Positions 17,010 through 24,644 of a stretch of 52,990 nucleotides of DNA are shown one piece after another. Under the pieces are notes generated by a model. It was not told where the DNA came from and ran no database searches. It was given only the letters and a program-made list of their open reading frames with translations. The DNA is from Streptomyces sp. 15-116A (GTDB lineage Bacteria > Actinomycetota > Actinomycetes > Streptomycetales > Streptomycetaceae): the NCBI RefSeq assembly GCF_025290915.1, contig NZ_JAOCQE010000016.1, positions 1-52,990 on the forward strand. The letters are read 5' to 3'. Made by a program: the position numbers and the translations under genes. The number at the start of each line of letters is the position of its first letter. Positions within the stretch are counted from its first letter, which is position 1.

Positions 17010-17809
17010 AGAAGAAGCAGTGGCAGGGCTGGGGGCCCGGCGAGCAGGCCGAGCAGCACTACCTCGTCCAGCCCCGTGCCCTGGCAGGCGGCGGCGACGT
17101 CCGACACGTCTCGGAGTTCCTGCGTGCCTCGGGCTGGCGGGACAAGTCCAAGACCGGCGGCCCCTTGTTCATGGAGAGCCCGGACCGGACCGTCCGCGTC
17201 GCCTACGACCCTTACGTCCTTCCCGGCGGCTGGACCATCCACGGCCGGGCAGACGGTGCCAGCGGCGAGTGGTCGGCGCACTTGGGCCGGCAGGCCCCGG
17301 TGGAGATCGTCGCCGGCCTGACCGACGCCCTCACCCGTCCCCGCTCCGCACACGCCCCCAACGTCTGGGCTCCGCTGCAGGAGCAGAACTGGCACACGCG
17401 TTTCGAGGGCGAACACTACGTGGCGACCAGCCCCGATGGCACCGCCTGGATGCAGTACCGCCAGAACCCCGACGGGGCGGCGATGTGGTGGAGCGGAGCG
17501 CAGGACAAGCAGGGCAACGGCTGGACGGCCAACTTCACGCCGAACACCCCGATGCACCTCGTGCAAGCCTTCTCCACCGAACTCGCCAGCCCCGACCCCG
17601 TGATGCGCCCGCGCGGACGCGTCCCGCACAGCGCGCAGATCCGCACCTGGTCGGTATCCGTCAAGCCCTCCCAGCTCAGCGCCTGGCAGCAGGCCCGCAT
17701 CACGGCCGCCCGAGCCGCCACCTGGGCCCGCAACAGCGCCCGAAGCACCAGACCGCGCACCACCGCCCGCGCCCACGCCGCCGCTGGCGGCGCACGAACC
17801 CGCCGCTGA
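17006..17809 (+). CDS. DUF317-domain protein (two copies)
   Basis: 267 residues starting at GTG 17006 in a GTGA overlap. Residues about 20-110 (VQPRALAGGGDVRHVSEFL, then GWRDKSKTGG) and 115-205 (NWHTRFEGEHYVATSPDG, then NGWTANFTPNTPMHLVQAF) are two DUF317-like units. This domain is largely a Streptomyces speciality and is common in conjugative islands; its biochemical role is unknown. The C-terminus is a basic Ala/Arg tail that could contact nucleic acid. It is one of three DUF317-type genes in 3 kb. Confidence 0.75.
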   Translation: MKKKQWQGWGPGEQAEQHYLVQPRALAGGGDVRHVSEFLRASGWRDKSKTGGPLFMESPDRTVRVAYDPYVLPGGWTIHGRADGASGEWSAHLGRQAPVEIVAGLTDALTRPRSAHAPNVWAPLQEQNWHTRFEGEHYVATSPDGTAWMQYRQNPDGAAMWWSGAQDKQGNGWTANFTPNTPMHLVQAFSTELASPDPVMRPRGRVPHSAQIRTWSVSVKPSQLSAWQQARITAARAATWARNSARSTRPRTTARAHAAAGGARTRR

Positions 17810-17838
17810 CCACGACACCCACCACCCCGAGGAGCCCG

Positions 17839-18195
17839 ATGCCCGCACTCACCCGGGACGCCATCCGCGCCGCGACCGACACCCTGTGCCGCCTCACCGA
17901 ATACCTGCGCGAGAACCCCGACCCCCAGGAGGCGCTCGCTCTCGTCGAGCCCCTCCTCGACGAATACACCGGCCTGCCCATCCAGCTCGGCGACACCCTG
18001 CGCGCCCTCGCCCGCGCCGTACAGAGCCACCCGAACACACCGCGCAGCGAGAAGATCAGCGATCTGGTCACCGAGCTGCGTGCCGCAGCGTGGGTGCAGA
18101 CCGACCAGTACATGCTCCACTACGTCCTGGACGAGCTGCGCAAGGAGATCGTCAGCGCCGCCTCGAGTGAGCCGGGGTGCGGCCGTTGCCGCTGA
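17839..18195 (+). CDS. Small helical protein
   Basis: 118 residues starting at ATG 17839 after GAGGAG at 17829-17834. It is almost entirely helical (TDTLCRLTEYLRENPDPQEA, YVLDELRKEI) and ends GCGRCR. The overall pattern recalls domain B but the signature DG-L motif is weak, so it may be a distant member. The end overlaps the next DUF317 gene by 19 bp. Confidence 0.6.
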   Translation: MPALTRDAIRAATDTLCRLTEYLRENPDPQEALALVEPLLDEYTGLPIQLGDTLRALARAVQSHPNTPRSEKISDLVTELRAAAWVQTDQYMLHYVLDELRKEIVSAASSEPGCGRCR

Positions 18196-19007
18196 GCGAA
18201 CGGCAGCTCGCCGGGTTCGCCCACAAGCACGCCTGGCGGATCCCCTTCGACACCAGCCCCCGCCACCTCGCCGGCCCCGGGGATGCCCGCCACGTCACCC
18301 ACGGCCTGGCCGCCGCCGGATGGAGCGCCGTCTCCGACCCTTTGAGTGCCGAGATCGTCCTGGCGAGTCCCGACCGTCGCCACAGCCTCCAGTTCGACCC
18401 GCAGTCCGCCACCTCCGCATGGTGGCGGCTGCGGGCCGAGCCCACCGACACCGAGCCAGGCTGGTACGCCGAGTTCGGTGAACTCGTGCCCGCCGAGGTC
18501 CTCGCCGGCTTCACCGACGCCCTCATCGCCCCGCCGCCACAGCAGCAGGATCCGTGGCAGCCGGTGACCTCGGCTAACTGGCACCGCGACTCGGACGGTA
18601 CAGCGCGCTCGCCGGACTCCATGTGCCACATCGAACTGCGCCCGTTGAGCGAATTCAGTGGCCGCTCGTCCTGGCACGTTGAGACCTGCGAGCCCGGCGA
18701 CGGGCAGTTTTCCGGCCCGCGCATCTGGCACGCCTACTTCGACGAGGACGTCCCCGCCCACCTCGTCGGATCGTTCCTCACCGCGCTGGCCGACCGCAGC
18801 CCGCTCCAGCGCGGCATGTACGACCGCACCGGCCACTACAGCGCCGTGCAGGCACCCAGCCCGCTGCGCCCGCAGCAGGTGGTCGACGCCCACACCGCCC
18901 GTATCGAGTCGCTCCGCGCCCAGGCACGCTCCGCCCGCAGGCAGCAGACGAAACCCGCACCGACCCCGGCGCAGGCCCACACCGCCCAGACGGCCGCCCG
19001 CCCCTGA
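18177..19007 (+). CDS. DUF317-domain protein (two copies)
   Basis: 276 residues starting at GTG 18177; TTG 18186 would give a slightly shorter form. The first unit is a textbook DUF317 start: SPRHLAGPGDARHVTHGL followed by AAGWSAVSDP. The second unit starts near TSANWHRDSDGTA and includes IWHAYFDEDVPAHLVGSFL. It is paralogous to the 17006 product. The tail is basic and Ala/Gln/Arg-rich. A small helical gene overlaps upstream, so each DUF317 gene is paired with a small helical gene (16626/17006 and 17839/18177), which hints at protein partners. Confidence 0.75.
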   Translation: MRPLPLSERQLAGFAHKHAWRIPFDTSPRHLAGPGDARHVTHGLAAAGWSAVSDPLSAEIVLASPDRRHSLQFDPQSATSAWWRLRAEPTDTEPGWYAEFGELVPAEVLAGFTDALIAPPPQQQDPWQPVTSANWHRDSDGTARSPDSMCHIELRPLSEFSGRSSWHVETCEPGDGQFSGPRIWHAYFDEDVPAHLVGSFLTALADRSPLQRGMYDRTGHYSAVQAPSPLRPQQVVDAHTARIESLRAQARSARRQQTKPAPTPAQAHTAQTAARP

Positions 19008-19027
19008 ACCGACAGGACCCCTTTCCC

Positions 19028-19606
19028 ATTTCCGCCGATCACCACGCACACCGCGACCTCCTCCGTCACCTCGACCATTACGTGAGCGACAGCAAGAAGA
19101 TCCTCGACGCCTGGGACGCCTACTCCGACGAGCACACCGACCTCGACGGCTGGCCCTACGACGACCACGCCTACGGAAGGCGCGCGAGCCAGCGCGACGC
19201 CGACACCGCCGAGGCATTCGAGCCGCTCCGGTACGGCGCCCGTCACCTGCTGGCCACGGCCGAGACTCAACTGGCCCAGCTGCCGGAGACCAACGTGCAG
19301 AGCCGCTGGGTCTACCAGCTGGGCGTCCTGCGCGACGCCCTCGACCGACTCGACGAACTGCACGAGCAATGGCTGGTCACCCGCGACGCCCTCCCCGCCA
19401 CCGCCAAACCCGGAACCCCGGACTTCGACGACGCACTCGCCGCACATCACGCCGAATCGTGGAGCTACCTCGACGACTGGGCCACCCACGGCAAGGCGCT
19501 CCGCGAGATCAACACGGCCGCCCGCAAAGCCCCTTCACCCCTGGCCCCCACACCGACACCGGCCCCGGCCACCGCGCCCGACCGGCGAGCTGCCGCACGG
19601 AAGTGA
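19028..19606 (+). CDS. Unknown acidic helical protein, near-cognate start
   Basis: The coding frame is convincing from 19028 (ISADHHAHRDLLRHLDHYV), yet the first ordinary start is GTG 19082, which would cut into this helix. AGGA at 19014-19017 lies 10 bases before ATT 19028, so I place the start there tentatively. The protein is about 192 residues, mostly helical and acidic (DAWDAYSDEHTDLDGWPYDD), with a Pro/Ala/Arg tail. Its stop overlaps GTG 19603 of the next gene. Function unknown. Confidence 0.55.
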   Translation: MSADHHAHRDLLRHLDHYVSDSKKILDAWDAYSDEHTDLDGWPYDDHAYGRRASQRDADTAEAFEPLRYGARHLLATAETQLAQLPETNVQSRWVYQLGVLRDALDRLDELHEQWLVTRDALPATAKPGTPDFDDALAAHHAESWSYLDDWATHGKALREINTAARKAPSPLAPTPTPAPATAPDRRAAARK

Positions 19607-20040
19607 GCATGCCCCCGACCCCCGAGACCGTCGAGGTCGACTTCATCACGCCGCGCCACCTGGCCGGCGGCGGTGACCCCGCCTGGATCCCCGTCCCCCT
19701 GCACCGCGCCTGCGGCTGGAGCCACGGCAACGACCCCCTGATGCCCCGCGTCCTGCTGTCCAGCTTGTGCAGTCTTCCGCCCCGCGATCCGGACGTCGTC
19801 ACCCGCCGCACGACGGACGTCCTCGCCGTGCACGTCGCCACCGCCCTGGAAGAACGCGTCCACGCCCTCACGGCGCCGCACCGTCCCGCCGAGCACTCCA
19901 GGCCCGCCGCGCCAGCCGCCGGCCGGGAACAGCCGCAGCCGCTGAATGCCCCGCCCCCGCCCGGAAGGCACGTAACTCTTTGCCCCCCACCTCCTCCAAC
20001 AGTTCCACCGACGGGTACGACATCGTCCTGCGCCTCCTGA
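19603..20040 (+). CDS. Short DUF317-type protein
   Basis: 145 residues starting at GTG 19603 (GTGA overlap; ATG 19609 is two codons further on). It has the DUF317 entry pattern FITPRHLAGGGDPAWIPVPL and GWSHGNDPLMPRVLLSS but only one unit, followed by a helical stretch and a long Pro-rich tail. The last 61 bp overlap the start of the coupling-protein gene in another frame, an unusually long overlap. The tail beyond about 19980 may be incidental read-out. Confidence 0.6.
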   Translation: MSMPPTPETVEVDFITPRHLAGGGDPAWIPVPLHRACGWSHGNDPLMPRVLLSSLCSLPPRDPDVVTRRTTDVLAVHVATALEERVHALTAPHRPAEHSRPAAPAAGREQPQPLNAPPPPGRHVTLCPPPPPTVPPTGTTSSCAS

Positions 20041-21773
20041 TCGGCGTCGCAGCCCTCGTCGTCCCCCTGTCCCACCTCGCCTGGCTGTCCGGCAACATCA
20101 CCGCCTACCTCACCGGAGGCGGCTGGGCGCCGTACCAGCCGACCACCGCCCTGCTCCACCCCGAGCGCCTCTGGCCCCACGCGGGAGAAACGCCCCTGCT
20201 GATCGGGGCACGCATCGTTCCCGTTCTCCTCCTCCTGGCCCTCGGGACAGCGGCGGGCATTTTGTGGGCCCGGCACAAGAACCGCAGCGGCAGCCGGAAG
20301 AAGAAGATCACCGGCATGGCCAAGGCCCGTGACATCGAACCGATGATGGCCAAGGCGATCACCGACAAGGCCCGCTCCCTGCGCCCGAGCCTGAAGGACG
20401 CCAAGCACATCGAGGCCCGCGACACCGGCATCCTCCTCGGCAACCTGCAGGGCACCAAGCACGAGGTCCGCATGGGCTACGAGGACGTGGCCGTCGCCAT
20501 CATGGCGCCCCGCTCGGGCAAGACCACCTCGCTCGCGATCCCCTCCATCCTCGCCGCGCCCGGCCCGGTCCTGCTGACCTCGAACAAGGCCGCCGGCGAT
20601 GCGTTCACCACCACCTACGACGCCCGCGCGCGCGTCGGGCAGGTGTGGTCGATGGACCCGCAGCAGATCGCGCACGCCGCACGCGGGATGTGGTGGAACC
20701 CCTTGGCGGACGCCAAAACCCTCGACGGCGCCGGGCGGCTGGCCGGCCACTTCCTCGCCGCCTCCGTAGACGCCAGCCAGCAGGGCGACTTCTGGTCCAA
20801 GGCCGGATCCAACATCCTCGCCCAGCTCTTCCTTGCCGCGGCCCTGGACGAGCGGCCGATCACCGACGTCATGCAGTGGCTGGCCTTTCCCGCCGACCGC
20901 ACCCCGCTCGACATCCTCCGGGACCACGGATTCACCGCCGTCGCCGCCCAACTCAAGGGCACCGTGGAAGGACCGCCGGAAACCAGGGACGGCATCTACG
21001 AGACCGCCCGCCAGTACGCCGCCGCGCTGCTCAACAGCGAGATCGCCGCCTGGGTCACCCCGCAGAAGAACGTCCCCGAGTTCAGGCCGTCCGAGTTCGT
21101 CACCTCCACCGACACCCTCTTCCTGCTCAGCAAGGACGGCGGAGGCGGAGCCTCGGCGCTGATCGCCGCGTGCGCCGACTCGGTGATGCGGGCCGCGACC
21201 GCCCAGGCCGAACGCGCCGGCGGACGCCTCGACCCGCCCATGCTCGCGATCCTCGACGAGGCCGCCAACGTGTGCAAGATCTCCGATCTGCCGGACCTGT
21301 ACTCGCACCTCGGGTCGCGCGGGATCATCCCGATCACGATCCTGCAGTCCTACCGCCAGGGCCAGAAGGTCTGGGGGGACGCCGGCATGGACGCCATGTG
21401 GTCCGCCTCGACCGTCAAGGTCATCGGCTCCGGTATCGACGACCCGGACTTCGCGGACAAGCTGTCCCGCCTGATCGGCGACCACGACGTCGAAACCACC
21501 TCGACCTCACACTCCGAGTCCGGCAAGTCGACCTCGGTGTCGATGCGACAGCAGCGGATCCTGCCCGCCGACGCGATCCGCGCCCTGCCCAAGGGCACGG
21601 CGCTCTGCTTCGCCACTGGTATGCGGCCCGCCATGCTCGACCTACGCCCCTGGTACCAGGAGCCCGGCGCGGCAGAACTGTCCACGGCCTCCGACCGCGC
21701 GTCAAAGGCAATCACCGCCCGGGCCATCGCGAAGCACGCACCGACGCAGTCCGACTTCGGATCGGCAGCATGA
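19980..21773 (+). CDS. VirD4/TraG-like coupling protein
   Basis: 597 residues starting at TTG 19980 with GGAAGG at 19963-19968. Two membrane segments (about residues 15-38 and 73-97) precede the ATPase domain, which has Walker A APRSGKTTS (176-184) and Walker B LAILDEAAN (422-430). This is the standard architecture of type IV coupling proteins, which bring the relaxase-DNA complex to the secretion channel at the inner membrane. It supports the element being self-transmissible or mobilisable. Its stop overlaps the methyltransferase ATG (ATGA). Confidence 0.88.
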   Translation: MPPTSSNSSTDGYDIVLRLLIGVAALVVPLSHLAWLSGNITAYLTGGGWAPYQPTTALLHPERLWPHAGETPLLIGARIVPVLLLLALGTAAGILWARHKNRSGSRKKKITGMAKARDIEPMMAKAITDKARSLRPSLKDAKHIEARDTGILLGNLQGTKHEVRMGYEDVAVAIMAPRSGKTTSLAIPSILAAPGPVLLTSNKAAGDAFTTTYDARARVGQVWSMDPQQIAHAARGMWWNPLADAKTLDGAGRLAGHFLAASVDASQQGDFWSKAGSNILAQLFLAAALDERPITDVMQWLAFPADRTPLDILRDHGFTAVAAQLKGTVEGPPETRDGIYETARQYAAALLNSEIAAWVTPQKNVPEFRPSEFVTSTDTLFLLSKDGGGGASALIAACADSVMRAATAQAERAGGRLDPPMLAILDEAANVCKISDLPDLYSHLGSRGIIPITILQSYRQGQKVWGDAGMDAMWSASTVKVIGSGIDDPDFADKLSRLIGDHDVETTSTSHSESGKSTSVSMRQQRILPADAIRALPKGTALCFATGMRPAMLDLRPWYQEPGAAELSTASDRASKAITARAIAKHAPTQSDFGSAA

Positions 21774-23176
21774 GCAGGACACGCCTAGACGAAGCCAACG
21801 ACGTGCAGACGGGCGTCGAGGACAGATGTTCGCCCGGGGACGGCCTCGTCACTTGCCGCGGGGATGCGGATGCGTCGAAACGGAACAAGGTCGGGGCTGG
21901 CCACGTGATACTCGACCTCTTCGCGGGGCCGGGCGGCTGGAGCCGAGCGCTGGGTGTCCTCGGAATGCGCGACGTCGGCCTTGAGTGGGACGAGTGGGCC
22001 TGCAAAACGCGCGCGGCCGCAGGTCAGTTGACGATTCGGGCCGATGTGGCGACGTATCCGACGGGGCCCTTTATCGGCCGAACGAGTGGGCTGATTGCTT
22101 CCCCTCCGTGCCAGGCGTGGAGTATGGCTGGCAAGCGCCTCGGCCTGGTGGACCAGCCACTGGTGCACACGGCGGTCGAGGACTTGGCCACCGGGCGGGA
22201 CACCCGCGAACGCCTCCTCGCCGCGTGCCGTGACGAACGGTCGCTGCTGGCGGCTGAGCCGATGCGCTACCTCCAGGCTCTGAACACGGTCGGCGAGCCT
22301 GAGTGGGTCGCTATGGAGGAGGTGCCGGACGTCCTGCCGCTGTGGAAGCAGTACGCGGCCGTCCTACGCGGATGGGGCTTCTCGGTCTGGTGCGGGATCC
22401 TCAACGCTGCCGACTTCGGAGTTCCGCAGACGAGAAGGCGGGCGATCCTTCTCGCCTCCCGGGTCCGTACGGCACAGCCTCCCACGCCGACGCACTCCCA
22501 GGTCGAGGAGCCGGAATCCCTGTTCGGTCCTGGCCGCGCCCGCTGGGTCAGCATGGCCGAGGCCCTGGGATGGGGCGCGACCGACCGGCCCGTCCCGACC
22601 GTCTGCGCTGGCGGCGGGCCGGGCGGCGGTCCCGAACCATTCCCTTCCGGCTCGCGAAAGACGCTGTCCGACGCCCGAGAGCGCGGCACCTGGGTGCCCC
22701 AGGCGGACGGAGTGGTCCTGCAGTCCCGCCGCGAAGGAGCCGGTTGGGCTGCCAGGCACGGCACCCGCGAAAACCGCTCCGCCACCGCCCCTGCGCCGAC
22801 CTTCACCGCCGAAGCACACCGATGGTCCTGGTCCCTACGCAGCAACAACCAGGCCAACGCCACCGTCCGCCCGCTGTCCGAGCCGGCAGGCACGCTGTTC
22901 TTCGGGCACCGGGCGAACGAGTGCACCTGGGTCGCCCAACCGGTGTCGGCTCCGGCCAGTGACACGGTTGCGCCAGCGGTGCCGGAGCCGATCCGGATCA
23001 CCGCGCGCGAGGCTGGCCTCCTGCAGACCTTCCCCGCCGACTACCCCTGGCAGGGCAACAAGAGCCAGCAGTTCTCTCAGATCGGCAACGCCGTCCCGCC
23101 TCGGCTGGCCGCCCACCTCCTCGCCCCGCACCTGAACGTCCACCTCAGCCTCGATGATTTCACCTTGGCCGCCTGA
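21770..23176 (+). CDS. DNA (cytosine-5) methyltransferase
   Basis: 468 residues starting at ATG 21770. Motif I is LDLFAGPGG (48-56), motif IV has the catalytic PCQ (113-115, Cys114) in SPPCQAWSMAG, motif VI is a variant EEV (183-185) in place of ENV, motif VIII is QTRRRAI (220-226), and motif X is IGNAVPP (438-444). GTG 21905, just before motif I, is an alternative start, since the first 45 residues are unlike the family. No restriction endonuclease is nearby, so this looks like an orphan methylase that may protect transferred DNA from host restriction. Translation is coupled to the coupling protein upstream and to the DnaB-N protein downstream. Confidence 0.85.
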   Translation: MSRTRLDEANDVQTGVEDRCSPGDGLVTCRGDADASKRNKVGAGHVILDLFAGPGGWSRALGVLGMRDVGLEWDEWACKTRAAAGQLTIRADVATYPTGPFIGRTSGLIASPPCQAWSMAGKRLGLVDQPLVHTAVEDLATGRDTRERLLAACRDERSLLAAEPMRYLQALNTVGEPEWVAMEEVPDVLPLWKQYAAVLRGWGFSVWCGILNAADFGVPQTRRRAILLASRVRTAQPPTPTHSQVEEPESLFGPGRARWVSMAEALGWGATDRPVPTVCAGGGPGGGPEPFPSGSRKTLSDARERGTWVPQADGVVLQSRREGAGWAARHGTRENRSATAPAPTFTAEAHRWSWSLRSNNQANATVRPLSEPAGTLFFGHRANECTWVAQPVSAPASDTVAPAVPEPIRITAREAGLLQTFPADYPWQGNKSQQFSQIGNAVPPRLAAHLLAPHLNVHLSLDDFTLAA

Positions 23177-24309
23177 TGCCCCGCTACCCCACCTCCGAGG
23201 AACTCGACGACCACGAGGACGTGTCCGACACCCGTCCGCCCCAGCCGGCGTACTTCGCCGAGCAGGCCCTCCTCGGCGCCCTCCTTCTCGAGCCTCAGCG
23301 TCTCGCCGACGTCACCGGGATCGACGGCAGCTCCTTCTCCGAGTACGCCCATGGCGTCCTGTTCGCCGCAATCCGCAACCGGCCAGCCCCCGACCCGGTC
23401 CAGCACACGCTGGACACCAGTTGGCTGAACGCGGTACTCACTGCCGCGCGCGAACACGCACGTGGACTGACAGCCTCCTACTTGCACACGCTGATCCAGG
23501 TTTGTCCCTGGCCCCGCCACGCGTCCACATATGCGCGGATGATCGAGACCGATCACGCCCGTCGCACCTTGCGCGCCCACGCCATGCGCCTCGTGCAGAC
23601 CGCGAGGGACGACACGCTCCCGCACCCGGTGCCCGCCACCCTCGCCGCAGCCGACGCCCTGGCCGACGCCGTGGACGAAATCGCCGCGCGGTTCCCACCG
23701 CCCTCCGGCCCCCTACAACGCATCCCCGCATCCGTGCCCATCGGCGCCCCACACAACACCGGGGAGGCGGACGACGAGGAGTGGCTGCTGCTCGCGACCG
23801 CGACGGCACATCCTGCTGATGTCGAGCAGATGCGGTGGCTGGCCGCCGACGACTTTTCGCAGCCCTTGCAGGCCGGCCTGTGGCAGAGCCTGACCGCTCT
23901 GGCCTACCGACGAGCCCCCGTCGACCCGATCACGGTCCTGTGGGAGGCCCAGCAGCGCGGTCTCCTCAAACCAGATGTCGAGCCGACCAAACTGCTCAAC
24001 CTCCTGGCATCACCGGCCGGTTCCCCGCAGCACTGGGGTGAGCTGATCGTCCAGCGATCCCTCCTCACGACCGCGCAACAAGTGGGCAGTCATCTGCAGG
24101 CATTGACCGACGACCCGACAACCACCCCGTATCAGTTCATCATCGGCGGTCGCCGCGCGCTCGCGCGTCTATCCTCCGTGCGCACCCGTTGGCACCAGGC
24201 CACCTCACAAGCGCCAACAATCAACCGCCCACGCGACAGGACGACATCACCACCCCGAGCCAGCCCACCGCGGACAACTGCTCCGCCGGCCACTCGCATC
24301 TCCCGCTGA
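23176..24309 (+). CDS. Protein with two DnaB N-terminal-like domains, no helicase core
   Basis: 377 residues starting at ATG 23176, sharing one base with the preceding stop. Residues about 25-130 (AEQALLGALLLEPQRLADV, later ARMIETDHARRTLRAHAMRL) match the helical N-terminal domain of replicative DnaB helicases. A second, weaker copy covers about 195-310 (LLLATATAHPADVEQMRWLA, then SLTALAYRRAPVDPITVL). There is no Walker A motif and no RecA-like helicase domain. It could bind primase or host DnaB and recruit the replisome to the element (inference). The C-terminus is a basic Pro/Arg/Thr tail. Confidence 0.7.
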   Translation: MPRYPTSEELDDHEDVSDTRPPQPAYFAEQALLGALLLEPQRLADVTGIDGSSFSEYAHGVLFAAIRNRPAPDPVQHTLDTSWLNAVLTAAREHARGLTASYLHTLIQVCPWPRHASTYARMIETDHARRTLRAHAMRLVQTARDDTLPHPVPATLAAADALADAVDEIAARFPPPSGPLQRIPASVPIGAPHNTGEADDEEWLLLATATAHPADVEQMRWLAADDFSQPLQAGLWQSLTALAYRRAPVDPITVLWEAQQRGLLKPDVEPTKLLNLLASPAGSPQHWGELIVQRSLLTTAQQVGSHLQALTDDPTTTPYQFIIGGRRALARLSSVRTRWHQATSQAPTINRPRDRTTSPPRASPPRTTAPPATRISR

Positions 24310-24644
24310 GCCCCAACCCGAACTGAGCAACGCCTGAAGGGTCAGCCACCGGCAGAAGCACCTGGCATTAACTCCACCGCGAGCACCAGCGGATCGCCGA
24401 GCACCCCTGGCCTTTCCACTGAGGACCGGTTGGTGGGCGACGAGCCCGCTGACGAAGCCCGAAGGGCCAACTCCTCGCAAGCAGTAGCCGCAACTAGATC
24501 TCAGACAACCCAGGAGGAACTCATTGCCTTGCCGGGGACCCTGCAAGGACGGGCCCCGGCATCTCCAAGACGGAACTAGCTCCTCAACCCGCGCATGACC
24601 ATCGGCGACGCCCTCGCCGAGCGCCGCCCAACTGGACTGCCGAG
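24310..24644. other. Junction between conjugation module and defence locus
   Basis: This 335-bp stretch separates the last plus-strand conjugation gene from the convergent end of sspE. It holds a hairpin (24530-24561, listed separately) and a strong AGGAGG at 24512-24517, followed only by a 24-codon frame from TTG 24524 or an 18-codon frame from ATT 24523. ATG 24595 opens a frame MTIGDALAERRPTGL that soon runs into antisense sspE sequence, as if a gene had been cut off here. G+C drops sharply on entering sspE. Confidence 0.5.
24530..24561. terminator. Hairpin between convergent genes
   Basis: Eight-base perfect arms TGCCGGGG (24530-24537) and CCCCGGCA (24554-24561) enclose a 16-base loop. 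The site lies between the plus-strand gene ending at 24309 and sspE ending at 24645, suitable for termination from either side. Confidence 0.5.
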
